DNA of 64,000 nucleotides from NCBI RefSeq assembly GCF_900109565.1, contig NZ_FNZZ01000006.1, forward strand, positions 124,001 to 188,000, written 5' to 3'. A program made the translations under genes and the position numbers. The notes beneath the pieces were generated by a model. That model made no database searches and was not told where the DNA came from. It saw only the letters and a list, made by a program, of their open reading frames with translations. Origin of the DNA: Sphingomonas palmae. GTDB taxonomy: Bacteria; Pseudomonadota; Alphaproteobacteria; Sphingomonadales; Sphingomonadaceae. Below are positions 16,563 to 25,284 of the stretch, piece by piece; the stretch's first letter is position 1, and every line of letters starts with the position of its first letter.

Positions 16563-16579
16563 TCCCGAGGAGCGCGGCG

Positions 16580-18151
16580 ATGTCGTCCGACTACGAGAAC
16601 AACGCCTATATCGCGGCCCTGCCTGCACCCCTGTCCCGCCCGGAGTGGGTGCGTTTCCTGACGAGGCTGCCGGAGCGGGACGAGGCCGAGCGCAAGCTGT
16701 CCCATGGCGAGCGATACCTGTGCGCGCTCCGGGTGCTTCGCTTCTTCAGGGCCGGCGCGCGGCAGGCGGACTTCGCCCGCGGCTTCGACGCGGTGCTGCG
16801 CGAGGGCTATCGTGGGCGCGACGACAGCACCCGGGCGCACGAGGCGCGGATGCATGCGGTGGCTTCGGCGCGCGAGGCGGGTGGGCTGCTCGAGCCGGGC
16901 GCGCCGGTCGTGATCCGGCACGCAAGCAGTTCGGCACTGCTCGGCGTTCCCGGCATGGGGAAGACCGCCACGCTGGACGGGGTGCTGGCGCGCTATCCGC
17001 AGATGAAGCGGCACGCCGACGGACAGGTCCAGATCGTCTGGTTCAAGCTCGAGTGTCCTGCGATGGGGTCGATCCGGCAGACCTGCCGCGACTTCTTCAA
17101 GGGGGTGGACGCGCTCCTCGGGCAGGAGACCTACCAGAAGCTCTATGCCGGCAAGCACGTGTCGGACGACGATCTGATGGACGGCATGGTCGCGGTGGCG
17201 AACATCCATTCGCTCGGCTGCCTGGTCATCGACGAGATCCAGCACCTGGGCAAGGCGGGGGACGAGCAGCACGTTTTGATGACGTTCCTCACCACCCTGG
17301 TGAACAAGATCGGGGTGCCCGTCCTGTTCGTCGGGACCATGTCGGCATATGACCGTTTCTCGAAGACGGGCCGGATGGGACGCCGGTCCATCGGTCCTGC
17401 CGCGGGCATCTGGAACCACTATCCCGAAAGTGACGCGCAGTGGCAGCGCTTCGTGACGGAGCTTTGGGAATACCAGTGGACGGCGCAATACACGCCGCCG
17501 ACGCCCGCGATGCTGAAGGCGTTGCATGATCGCAGCCAGGGCATCGTCGACATCGTTACCAAGCTCTGGTTCGCCGTGCAGGTGGCGGCGATGGACGACA
17601 GCGAGGCGAGTGGCGGCGAGATCGAGGAGATCATCACGGAGGAGATGATCAACGAGGTGGCCGACCGGCACCTGGCGCCCATGGAGGGGCTGCTCGCCGC
17701 GGTGCGCAGCGGCGATCCGGCGCTGATTCGCAGGTTTGACGATGTCGCGCCTCGGAACGAGGCGTTCTGGAATTCGCTGAAGGATGTCGACGGACCGGTT
17801 CTGAACGGATCGATTTCGACCGACGCGGACCAGGCGGCGCGCCGTACGGGACCCGCCTATGTCGGGCAGTGCGCCAGCGTCGTGCGTGAGAACTTGGAAT
17901 GGCAGGGCTTCGACGAGGCCCGCGCCGCCGAGGTCATGCGGCGGACGTCGGAGGCGGTGGGCGCGCCCGACGCGAGCAATCTGCCGGTCTACTTCGCGCG
18001 CATGGCGGACATCATCTCCGAACTGAAGACCGAAGGCGCCGTGTCGAAGACCGCGCGCAGCAGGCCGCCGACGAAGGCCGAGGTCGAGGCGACGTTCATT
18101 GATGGGGATCTGCGCCGCGAGGGCGGTGACGGGATCGCGGCAGCCGCCTGA
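16580..18151 (+). CDS. tnsC: TnsC/TniB-type AAA+ transposition regulator
   Basis: ATP-dependent filament-forming regulator that links the target-selecting TniQ protein to the transposase. The 523-residue protein has Walker A GVPGMGKT at residues 122-129, Walker B CLVIDEIQHL with Asp218-Glu219, a sensor-like LFVGTMSAYDRF, and GIVDIVTKLWFAVQVAAM, a helix typical of TniB. Residues after about 350 form an unrecognised C-terminal domain, giving a length close to Tn7 TnsC rather than the short TniB proteins. The ATG at 16580 follows GAGGAG by eight bases. The next gene starts seven bases after its stop. Confidence 0.92.
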   Translation: MSSDYENNAYIAALPAPLSRPEWVRFLTRLPERDEAERKLSHGERYLCALRVLRFFRAGARQADFARGFDAVLREGYRGRDDSTRAHEARMHAVASAREAGGLLEPGAPVVIRHASSSALLGVPGMGKTATLDGVLARYPQMKRHADGQVQIVWFKLECPAMGSIRQTCRDFFKGVDALLGQETYQKLYAGKHVSDDDLMDGMVAVANIHSLGCLVIDEIQHLGKAGDEQHVLMTFLTTLVNKIGVPVLFVGTMSAYDRFSKTGRMGRRSIGPAAGIWNHYPESDAQWQRFVTELWEYQWTAQYTPPTPAMLKALHDRSQGIVDIVTKLWFAVQVAAMDDSEASGGEIEEIITEEMINEVADRHLAPMEGLLAAVRSGDPALIRRFDDVAPRNEAFWNSLKDVDGPVLNGSISTDADQAARRTGPAYVGQCASVVRENLEWQGFDEARAAEVMRRTSEAVGAPDASNLPVYFARMADIISELKTEGAVSKTARSRPPTKAEVEATFIDGDLRREGGDGIAAAA

Positions 18152-18157
18152 TCCATC

Positions 18158-19867
18158 GTGCTGGTGCCCGCCATCAGGACGCAGGAGCTGCTCTACTCCG
18201 CCATCGCGCGGGGTCGGCGTTACCTGCAGGCGCCGGGCGCCGGGCCGTTCATGCGCGAGCTGCTCGGGCGGCGTTGGGCCGTGGCGTCCGTCGACCTGCC
18301 CGGTGGCCTCGATGACCTCGCGTGCGACCTTCCTGCTGAAGACCAGGGCGACGCCGTGGATTCCTGGATCGACGGCGCGACGCTGATGCCGTTCCACACC
18401 GCGTTCGCGCCCGCCGAGATCCGGGCAGAGGCACGCTCGGCCATGCGCGGCGAGGTGGCCGGTCTGTATGTGAGGCTGGGCCTGGCGGCGTTCCGGGTGC
18501 GGCCGCCGGATCGGTTGCGCTTCTGCCCGGCCTGCTTGGACGACATGGAGCAGTCGGCGGGCGACCTGTGGTGGCGACGCGATCACCAGATGCCGGGTGT
18601 CCCCGTTTGCCCGGTGCATGGATCGATCCTCAGGCTGAGCGACGTGACGCCGGGCGGTGAGCGCCATTCGTTCGTCGCGGCGACAAGGGCTGTCTGCCGG
18701 GCGGAGGCGCCGCTCGCGCTTGAAGGCGCGAGTGACGCCGATATCGAAAGCCTTGCCGACCTCGCGGGTCGCGCGGCTGCCCTGCTTGACGCACCGCCCC
18801 CCGCTCGGTCCTACGGCAAGATCATGACAGACCATCGTGACCGGATGGCGGCGGTCGGTCTGATGCGCTCCAGGCGCAAGGTTGACCATGCCGCCCTCCA
18901 TGCCGCCTTCGCGGATCGGTGGGGCGGCGTGACGCGCCTCATTCCCGGCCTCGAACTCGTGGAGAATGAGAAGTCGTGGCTGACCCAGCTCGTCCGCAAC
19001 GATCGCCGCGCGGCGCACCCGCTTCAGCACGTCCTGCTGGAAGCGGTGCTCGAGCGCCTTGCCGACGTGCCGGTCGCGCGCCCTTTCGGAGCGGGTCCCT
19101 GGCCGTGCCGCAACCCGCTCGCGCACCATCACGGATTGGAGGCGATCACGGACGTGACGGTGAGGCGCGACCGCGGCACGCTATACGGCGACTTCGCCTG
19201 CTCATGCGGCTACATCTACACGCGCGCCTGCCATGCAGATGGCACCGTGGGTGAGCCCAGGTATCGTCGTTTCGGGCCGATGCTGGTGCCCGCCCTCCAG
19301 GCGGCGGTCGCTTGCGGTGACGGCCTGCGCCCGACCGCCCGAGCGCTCGGGTTGGATCCGAAGACGCTGATGCGTGAAGCGGCGATGGCGGGCGTGGCGG
19401 TGCCGTGGACGACCGGCGCGTCGGGCGGCGTTCCGATCCCGAAGATGTCGGTCACGGCGCCTCCGCGGCGTCACCGTCGGCCGCATCGCCGACGGGCACT
19501 GCGCAACTGGTTCGCGATCGACGTGCGGCTGGCGCGCGCAACGCGCAGAGCGGTGGCGGAGATTGTGGCCGCGGAGCCGCCGTGCCGCGCGACCTTCGCG
19601 GAGATCGAGCGCCGCGTGGCGAAGCGCGACTGGCTGAGGAAGCGCGCCGCCAAGCTGCCGCAGACGATCACCGCGGTCGAGGCCGCGCTGGAGGCCACGG
19701 ATGCGTTCCGCGGGAGGCGGTTGACGTGGTGCGTGTCGCGGGCGCTCGACGATCGCGACCTGTCGGCATGCGACGTCCTGCGAGCGGCGGGACTGCCGAT
19801 GGAATGGCTGGAGGAGGTGCGGATGGCTGTGGCCGAGGCGTCCCTGCCGCGGGCGCAGGCCGCATGA
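18158..19867 (+). CDS. tnsD: Long TniQ protein, TnsD-like target selector
   Basis: Expected to bind the glmS 3' end and recruit TnsC. The 569-residue protein has a TniQ zinc finger with Cys123, Cys126, Cys151 and His154 (RFCPACLDDMEQ ... VPVCPVHG) and the tryptophan pair LWWRRDHQ. Unlike the next gene, it continues with a TnsD-type second part: PCRNPLAHHHG at about 314, FACSCGYIYTRACH at about 345, then a helix-turn-helix-like GLRPTARALGLDPKTLMREA. TnsD of Tn7 is 508 residues, so the length fits. Starts are GTG at 18158 or 18164. The stop overlaps the next ATG. Confidence 0.88.
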   Translation: MLVPAIRTQELLYSAIARGRRYLQAPGAGPFMRELLGRRWAVASVDLPGGLDDLACDLPAEDQGDAVDSWIDGATLMPFHTAFAPAEIRAEARSAMRGEVAGLYVRLGLAAFRVRPPDRLRFCPACLDDMEQSAGDLWWRRDHQMPGVPVCPVHGSILRLSDVTPGGERHSFVAATRAVCRAEAPLALEGASDADIESLADLAGRAAALLDAPPPARSYGKIMTDHRDRMAAVGLMRSRRKVDHAALHAAFADRWGGVTRLIPGLELVENEKSWLTQLVRNDRRAAHPLQHVLLEAVLERLADVPVARPFGAGPWPCRNPLAHHHGLEAITDVTVRRDRGTLYGDFACSCGYIYTRACHADGTVGEPRYRRFGPMLVPALQAAVACGDGLRPTARALGLDPKTLMREAAMAGVAVPWTTGASGGVPIPKMSVTAPPRRHRRPHRRRALRNWFAIDVRLARATRRAVAEIVAAEPPCRATFAEIERRVAKRDWLRKRAAKLPQTITAVEAALEATDAFRGRRLTWCVSRALDDRDLSACDVLRAAGLPMEWLEEVRMAVAEASLPRAQAA

Positions 19868-20775
19868 GCGGCGCACCGGTCACCGCGATGCGCCATGACG
19901 AGACGCTGTATTCCGGTATGGCGCGGCTCTCGCGTTATCTGGGCGGCAAGTCGCGCGGCGCCCTGCAGAAGGCGGTCCTCTCTGCGGACCTGTCCTTGTT
20001 CGACGACATGCCCGTCGGGATCGGCAGGATCGCGGCGTCCGGCGCGTTCGGGCGGATGGCGGTCGATGACGCCGTGCGCGAGTGGACGCTGCTCCAATAC
20101 CACGGCCACTTCGCCGGGCCGGAGGCGGTGGGCGGAGCGATCGCCGTGATGCAGGGGGATGGGGGCTGGCCACACCAGGTCCTCGGCAGCTGGTTCGTCG
20201 ACTTGCCGCCGCCGGACAGGCTGAGGTTCTGCCCCGCTTGCATGATCGAGATGCTGGACCGCCATCCGGATCCGTGGTGGCGACGCACGCACCAGCTGCC
20301 GTCGTCGCTCGTCTGCCCTGATCACGGCATCGAGTTGCGTCCTTCGACGGTGACGAGGGACATGCGCCGACGTGGCTACGTCGCGGCATCCCGTGACGTC
20401 TGCCCGGACGACATGCCCCCCAGCACCCACATGCGTGAAGGTCACGTCGAACACGATCTGCTCGTGCTGGCGCGCGAGGGCGACGCGCTGTTGAACGACC
20501 GCGGTGGCGAGGATCCGGCCCTGCGTCTTGCGGATCGCATGTCGGCGCTGGAAGCGCTCGGCATGACAGATCGGCGCGGCCACGCGAACCTGCCGCGCAT
20601 CGCGCAGGCGATGGACCGTTATTGGGGGCCGACGCTCGATGTCTGGCCTGGCCTGCGCCTCGATGGACGGTGCGGGTTGGGATGGCTGGTGCCGTTGTTC
20701 ACCTTCGGCGGACGGGCGCCGCCGCTGCATCATCTCTTGCTTGAGAGGCTCCTGAGCGCGTTGACCCGGGCCTGA
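19864..20775 (+). CDS. Second, short TniQ protein
   Basis: A 303-residue TniQ paralogue of the preceding gene. Its zinc ligands Cys123, Cys126, Cys151 and His154 have exactly the same numbers, with RLRFCPACMIEM and LVCPDHGIEL around them and the same PWWRRTHQLP. The similarity continues to PLHHLLLERLL, matching PLQHVLLEAVL of the long protein. It then stops, lacking the second Cys-rich and helix-turn-helix region. Short TniQ proteins serve alternative target pathways in some Tn7-like elements, including CRISPR-guided ones; no Cas gene is present here, so the target is unknown. It ends 171 bases before the transposon terminus. Confidence 0.86.
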   Translation: MSGAPVTAMRHDETLYSGMARLSRYLGGKSRGALQKAVLSADLSLFDDMPVGIGRIAASGAFGRMAVDDAVREWTLLQYHGHFAGPEAVGGAIAVMQGDGGWPHQVLGSWFVDLPPPDRLRFCPACMIEMLDRHPDPWWRRTHQLPSSLVCPDHGIELRPSTVTRDMRRRGYVAASRDVCPDDMPPSTHMREGHVEHDLLVLAREGDALLNDRGGEDPALRLADRMSALEALGMTDRRGHANLPRIAQAMDRYWGPTLDVWPGLRLDGRCGLGWLVPLFTFGGRAPPLHHLLLERLLSALTRA

Positions 20776-20783
20776 CGGGTGTC

Positions 20784-20946
20784 GCGACGGAAAACTTCAT
20801 TGTCGCGCTCGGGCGCTCCGGGCGCCGAGATTCCGTTCCTGCCGGCTACTAGGTGGACCACGCCGGAACTTCTAATTGCCAGTCACCCTTGATCGGCGGA
20901 GGGTTTGGCTCTCTTAGCCGGTGGAAATCTTTTTTGTATGGCTACA
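20784..20946. repeat. glmS-distal transposon end with spaced TnsB-like boxes (L-like)
   Basis: Read inward from 20946, the terminus TGTAGCCA is followed by three boxes on the minus strand: ACAAAAAAGATTTCC starting at 20937, CAATTAGAAGTTCCGG near 20878 and ACAATGAAGTTTTCCG starting at 20803. The spacings of about 59 and 75 bases spread the boxes over roughly 135 bases, as in the left end of Tn7, against the tight cluster at the glmS side. No gene lies between the tniQ2 stop and this end. Confidence 0.8.
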
Positions 20947-20951
20947 GAACG
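20947..20951. repeat. Target-site duplication, distal copy (GAACG)
   Basis: GAACG directly after the terminal TACA at 20946, identical to 8082-8086. Confidence 0.93.
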
Positions 20952-20961
20952 ACAACCCGCA

Positions 20962-21873
20962 TCACGCCGCGGTGGCGATCGGCTTTCCCATCGAGGCGCC
21001 ATGTGCGTGAGCGTCGATCGCGGCGACGATCTGCGGCAGCACCTCTGGCGGCAGCGTGTGTCCCATGCCGTCGATCTCGAGCAGGCGTGCACCGGGGATG
21101 GCGCGCGCGGTCTCTCGCCCGCCCGCAACTGGCACCAGCGGATCGTCACTGCCGTGAATGACGAGCGTCGGCGCGGTGATGCGCGCGAGCCGACTGCTGC
21201 GATCGCCATCGGCGATGATGGCCGCCATTTGTCGTACGAAGCCGGCCGGATGGCGGTTGCGCAGCGTCTCGCTGCGGATACGCTCGGCCAGGAACGCACC
21301 CTCCATCGGAAAGCGTCCACCGACGACGTTCGCGGCGAGCGTGCCGTGTGCGACGATCGCCTCCAGATCGTCGCCGCGCGGATGGCGCAGGAGCACCGCG
21401 GTCGCGCGCATCGTCGGGCGCGAGCAGTCCGAGCGGCCCGTTGTCGACATGATCGAGGTGAGCGATAGCGTACGATCGGGCCAGGAGGCGGCGACCAGCT
21501 GTGCAATCATCCCGCCCATCGACGCGCCAACGATGTGCGCGGCCTCGATCCCCAAAGCGTCCATCAGCCCGATCGTGTCTGCGGCCATGTCCTGCAGCGT
21601 GTACGGCACGGGTGGCGTGCGGCCGAACTGCTGCACCATCGCGGTCCACACGATGTTGGGCGTGCCCGCATGATCGAATTTAGTCGACAGACCCACATCT
21701 CGGTTGTCGAAGCGGATGACGCGGAAGCCGTGGGCGACCAGATCGTCTACCAGCTCGATCGGCCAGCGGACGAGCTGTGCGCCCAATCCCATGACGAGCA
21801 TGATCGGCGGCGCATCGCGATCGCCGAAATCCTCATACTCGATCGTGATGCCGTTTGCCCGAACCTGTGCCAC
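20962..21873 (-). CDS. Alpha/beta-fold hydrolase
   Basis: A 303-residue cytosolic hydrolase. The oxyanion region is IMLVMGLGAQLVRWP, the nucleophile elbow is IVGASMGGMIAQLVA with the Ser in GASMGG, the Asp is in LVIHGSDDPLVPVAGG and the His is in EIDGMGHTLPPEVLPQ. The substrate cannot be told; esterases, lactonases and haloperoxidase-like enzymes share this pattern. The GTG at 21873 has GGAGG five bases before it. The gene is divergent from a MarR regulator 105 bases away, which may control it. Before the transposon arrived, its stop lay 34 bases from that of glmS. Confidence 0.82.
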   Translation of the reverse strand: MAQVRANGITIEYEDFGDRDAPPIMLVMGLGAQLVRWPIELVDDLVAHGFRVIRFDNRDVGLSTKFDHAGTPNIVWTAMVQQFGRTPPVPYTLQDMAADTIGLMDALGIEAAHIVGASMGGMIAQLVAASWPDRTLSLTSIMSTTGRSDCSRPTMRATAVLLRHPRGDDLEAIVAHGTLAANVVGGRFPMEGAFLAERIRSETLRNRHPAGFVRQMAAIIADGDRSSRLARITAPTLVIHGSDDPLVPVAGGRETARAIPGARLLEIDGMGHTLPPEVLPQIVAAIDAHAHGASMGKPIATAA

Positions 21874-21978
21874 GCCTGCCTCCGCCGCACCGATGCGGAC
21901 CTTGTCATGAAAATGCAATGAACCGCGGCATGTTCCGGCGCTTTGCGCGCGCAACAGTGCGTGGTAGCCACATCGCTG

Positions 21979-22422
21979 ATGACCGATCGCCTGATCCTCG
22001 ACGATTTCGTCCCCTTTCTGCTGTCGGTCGCCTCCAACCGCGTCAGCGGCCGCATCGCCACCGCCTATGAGGCGCTGTTCGGGCTCAGCATTCCCGAGTG
22101 GCGGCTGATTACCGTGATTGCGGAAGGGACAGCGACGACGCAGGCGGAAATTGGCGAGCGGACGCGGATGGACAAGGTAACGGTCAGCCGCGCGGCGATC
22201 GCGCTGACGCAACGCGGACTGCTGGAGCGCAGCCCCAACAGCCAGGATCGGCGCTCGCACCACCTGATGCTGAGCGCGGCCGGCCGAACGCTCTACGCCG
22301 AGGTGGCGCCGAAGGCGAAGGAACTGGAGGCGCATATCTTCTCGCGGTTCAGCACGGAAGAGATCGATCAGTTCACCGCCATGCTTCGCCGGATCGACGC
22401 CGCTGCCGGAGCGAGCGCGTGA
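21979..22422 (+). CDS. MarR-family transcriptional regulator
   Basis: A 147-residue regulator with the MarR winged helix: LSIPEWRLITVIAEGTATTQ, AEIGERTRMDKVTVSRAAIA and the wing LLERSPNSQDRRSHHLMLSA, with the conserved D-R-R/D. MarR proteins usually respond to small aromatic or lipophilic ligands. It is divergent from the alpha/beta hydrolase and overlaps the next gene (GTGA), so it could regulate either. I use the ATG at 21979; a further in-frame start at 21943 would extend into the intergenic promoter region. Confidence 0.86.
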   Translation: MTDRLILDDFVPFLLSVASNRVSGRIATAYEALFGLSIPEWRLITVIAEGTATTQAEIGERTRMDKVTVSRAAIALTQRGLLERSPNSQDRRSHHLMLSAAGRTLYAEVAPKAKELEAHIFSRFSTEEIDQFTAMLRRIDAAAGASA

Positions 22423-23336
22423 GCGAGGCCGCGCTGATCGCCGCGCTCGAGCTTGGCGGAACGAAATGCGTTGCCATGCTGGCGAGCGGGCCGGACGCGA
22501 TCCTCGAGGAAGTCCGCGTGCCGACCACGCGGCCCGAGGAGACGCTGGCCGCGCTGGAGGCCGTGCTGGATGGGTGGCGCGGGTTCGCTGCGATCGGCAT
22601 CGGCAGTTTCGGCCCCGTGTCGATCGACCGTCAATCGCGTGACTACGGTCAGATCACCTCGACACCCAAGCCCGGCTGGGCGAACACGAGCGTCGCGCGT
22701 CGCTTCGCCGATCGCTACGACGTGCCGGTCGGCTTCCACACCGATGTCGTCGGTGCGGTGCTGGGTGAGGCGCGGTGGGGCGCGGGACGTGGCCTCGACG
22801 CGCTCGCCTATGTGACGGTCGGTACTGGCATCGGCGCCGGCATGATCGCGCGTGGTCAGCCGGTCGACGGGCTGACGCACGCCGAACTCGGCCACATTCG
22901 TGTTCCGCGCTTGGCCGGTGACGATTGGAGCGGCGCGTGTCCGTTTCACGGGGCGTGCGTTGAAGGGCTTGCTTCGGGGCCGGCGATCGCGGCGAGGACC
23001 GGCATCAAGGGCGAGGACCTGCCCGCGGATCATCCCGTGTGGGACAGCGTCGTCGACGCGCTCGCCAACCTGATGGGGACACTTACGCTGACGGGCGTGC
23101 CGCGCCGCATCGTGCTCGGCGGCGGCGTGATGGTCGGCAACCCGCACCTGCTGCCACGACTGCGGACGGCGACGAAGCTGACCCTGAACGGTTACGTCGT
23201 ACGGCCCGAGCTGGAGGATATGGATACCTTCATCGTGCCCGCGGCGCTTGGCGCGAACGCCGGACCGCTCGGCGCCGTCGTGCTGGGGCAGCAGGCGCTG
23301 GCGGAGCGCGACGCAACACCCTTTACGCGCGTTTAA
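22419..23336 (+). CDS. ROK-family sugar kinase, fructokinase type
   Basis: ATP-dependent sugar kinase of 305 residues. Motifs in order: AALELGGTKCVAMLASG (phosphate 1), GIGSFGPVSID, PVGFHTDVVGAVLGEARWGA with the catalytic Asp, YVTVGTGIGAGMIARGQ, and HAELGHIRVPR ... CPFHGACVEGLASGPA, which carries the zinc-binding His/Cys set of ROK kinases (H, C, H, C). The length and the HxxCxxGxxSGPA pattern match bacterial Mak/fructokinases that act on fructose. The GTG at 22419 overlaps the MarR stop. Confidence 0.88.
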   Translation: MSEAALIAALELGGTKCVAMLASGPDAILEEVRVPTTRPEETLAALEAVLDGWRGFAAIGIGSFGPVSIDRQSRDYGQITSTPKPGWANTSVARRFADRYDVPVGFHTDVVGAVLGEARWGAGRGLDALAYVTVGTGIGAGMIARGQPVDGLTHAELGHIRVPRLAGDDWSGACPFHGACVEGLASGPAIAARTGIKGEDLPADHPVWDSVVDALANLMGTLTLTGVPRRIVLGGGVMVGNPHLLPRLRTATKLTLNGYVVRPELEDMDTFIVPAALGANAGPLGAVVLGQQALAERDATPFTRV

Positions 23337-23402
23337 CCCTCCTCGCTTACCGTCTCGCCATCCGCGGCCCGACTGGCCTGCGTGACGAAGAGGCAGTGAC
23401 GC

Positions 23403-25271
23403 ATGCGCATATTGATCGTGGACGACGAACCGGCGATGCACGACAGCTATCGGCGCAGCTTCGCGTCGGCGGCGAGTTCGCGCGACGATACGCTTTCCGC
23501 GATGGCGGCCGACCTGTTCGGCGACGAAGCGGCGGAGGACGACGGCGAAGCGGTCAGCTTCGACTGCGTTCATCACATGCAGGGACTGGACGCGGTCGCG
23601 GAGGTCGAGCGCTCGCGTGGCGGCGATCAACCGTTCGCTGTCGCTTTCATCGACGTGCGCATGCCGCCCGGCATCGATGGCAAGGAAACCGCGCGCCGCA
23701 TCCGCGCGGCCGACCCCGACATCAACATCGTCATCGTGACCGGTTATTCCGACTTTTCGCCGGTCGAGATCAGCAAGGTGGCCGGCCCAGCCGACAAGAT
23801 CTTCTATATCGCAAAACCGTTCGAGGTGGCCGAGATCGTCCAGACCGCGACCGCGTTAGCGCATCGTTGGGAGGCGGACCGTGCGTTGAAGGTCGCGCGT
23901 GAGCAATTGTCGCGGCAGGTGATCCAGCTGGAGGAACAGGCGGCCGAGCTCGCCGCCAACGAGATGAAGGCGATCCACGTCGCCAATCACGACTCGCTGA
24001 CCGAGGCGCCCAATCGGCTCGCCTTCCTGCGCGCGCTCGGCGAGCGATCGAAGCAGCCGGGACGCTTCGCTGTCGGGATGATCGACCTAGACCGGTTCAA
24101 GCTGGTCAACGATACGCTCGGGCATCTGGCGGGCGACGAGCTGATCCGCGCGATTTGCGCGATCCTGCAGGAAACGATCCCGGCGGGCGGCCTGGTCGCG
24201 CGCCTCGGCGGGGACGAGTTCGGGCTGCTGTTCGAGGCGGCGGGCGAGCAGGCGGCCGAGATGGCGTGCACGCGCGTCGTGCACGCCATCTCGGTCGAGT
24301 TGAAGGTGCTGGGGCATTCGGTTCAGGCGGCCGCCTCGGCCGGCGTGGTGACCGCGGGCGAGGGCGACAACCGCGACCCGATCGACCTGATCCGTCGCGC
24401 CGACCTGGCGCTCAACGACGCGAAGCGGAGCGGTCGCGGTGTCGCGCGGCTGTTCGACGAGAGCATGGACGAGGGCGTACGCGTGCGTCGCCGGATCGAG
24501 ACCGGACTGTCGCAGGCGATCGCGCGCGACGAACTGGCGCTCGTCTACCAGCCGATCGTCGCGCACGGCGCGTTCGAGGTCGTGGGCTTCGAGGCGCTGC
24601 TGCGCTGGAACACGCGCGAATACGGCCCGATCAGCCCGGCGACCTTTATCCCGATCGCCGAAGAATCGAACCTGATCCACGAGCTGGGCGACTGGGTGCT
24701 GGCGCAAAGCCTGGATGTCCTGAAAAGCTGGCCGGGGCAGTACGTGTCGGTCAATTTCAGCCCGCGGCAATTCCGGCGGCACAATTTTGTCGGTTATATC
24801 ATGGAGCGCTGCCAGCGCGCCGAGGTCGAGCCGCAGCGTTTGCAGATCGAGATCACCGAAACCGCAATCTTCGACGATGCCGACCGCGCCGCGGAAACGC
24901 TGTACCGCCTGCGGCAGATGGGCTTCCGCATCGCGCTCGACGATTTCGGCACCGGTTACTCGTCGCTCTACAATATTCGTAAATTCGCGCTCGATGCGCT
25001 GAAGATCGACCGCAGCTTCATCGACGGCATGTCGCGCGAGAAGGAATCGGCCGCGATCGTGCGGTCAATCGTTCACCTGGCGCAGTCGCTCAACCTGACC
25101 GTCATCGCCGAAGGGGTGGAGACTGCCGCGCAGGTCGACCTGCTGCGCGTCGCGGGCGCGAGCCACCTGCAGGGTTACCACTTCGCCAAGCCGCTGGCCG
25201 AACCGCTCGCGCGCGACATGGCGCACGCGCGCTTCCTGGAGGTGGAGCCCGCGACGGGCACGCTCGGTTGA
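23403..25271 (+). CDS. Response regulator with GGDEF and EAL domains
   Basis: Turns a phosphorylation signal into c-di-GMP synthesis or breakdown. The 622-residue protein has a REC domain with MRILIVDDEP and phospho-acceptor Asp84 (FIDVRMPPGIDG), stretched by an acidic insert near residues 30-55. A coiled linker (about 160-195) comes next, then GGDEF with the motif at 269-273 (no RxxD inhibitory site visible). The EAL domain starts with EAL at 397-399 and keeps NFSPRQF, EITETAIFDD, DDFGTGYSSL, LKIDRSFI and EGVET. Both catalytic cores look intact. The sensor kinase starts 13 bases later. Confidence 0.93.
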   Translation: MRILIVDDEPAMHDSYRRSFASAASSRDDTLSAMAADLFGDEAAEDDGEAVSFDCVHHMQGLDAVAEVERSRGGDQPFAVAFIDVRMPPGIDGKETARRIRAADPDINIVIVTGYSDFSPVEISKVAGPADKIFYIAKPFEVAEIVQTATALAHRWEADRALKVAREQLSRQVIQLEEQAAELAANEMKAIHVANHDSLTEAPNRLAFLRALGERSKQPGRFAVGMIDLDRFKLVNDTLGHLAGDELIRAICAILQETIPAGGLVARLGGDEFGLLFEAAGEQAAEMACTRVVHAISVELKVLGHSVQAAASAGVVTAGEGDNRDPIDLIRRADLALNDAKRSGRGVARLFDESMDEGVRVRRRIETGLSQAIARDELALVYQPIVAHGAFEVVGFEALLRWNTREYGPISPATFIPIAEESNLIHELGDWVLAQSLDVLKSWPGQYVSVNFSPRQFRRHNFVGYIMERCQRAEVEPQRLQIEITETAIFDDADRAAETLYRLRQMGFRIALDDFGTGYSSLYNIRKFALDALKIDRSFIDGMSREKESAAIVRSIVHLAQSLNLTVIAEGVETAAQVDLLRVAGASHLQGYHFAKPLAEPLARDMAHARFLEVEPATGTLG

Positions 25272-25284
25272 GGGAGACGGGCTG

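Larger units (their letters stand above)
8087..20946. mobile_element. Complete Tn7-like transposon carrying arsenic resistance, inserted at glmS
   Basis: A 12,860-bp element. The left boundary reads TGTAAGCGAACAATCAA; the right boundary read inward is TGTAGCCATACAAAAAAG. Both begin with TGT and have a TnsB-like box starting at base 9, as in Tn7. GAACG occurs directly outside both ends, the 5-bp duplication expected for this family. Inside are cargo genes (8208-13317) and a colinear set tnsA, tnsB, tnsC, tniQ/tnsD and tniQ2 (13543-20775). All transposition proteins keep their catalytic or metal residues, so the element looks active. The site is the attTn7 position. No Cas genes, integrases or other IS elements are present inside it. 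Confidence 0.95.

Noticed and set aside
14220..19132. Very long open frames on the minus strand across tnsB, tnsC and tniQ (about 800 and 970 codons).
   Set aside because: They are antisense shadows in high-GC DNA. The plus-strand proteins carry all known motifs, and the antisense products are Arg/His-rich without any domain.
8087..20946. CRISPR-guided transposon (CAST).
   Set aside because: A short TniQ is present, but there is no Cascade, Cas12k or repeat-spacer array anywhere in the window.
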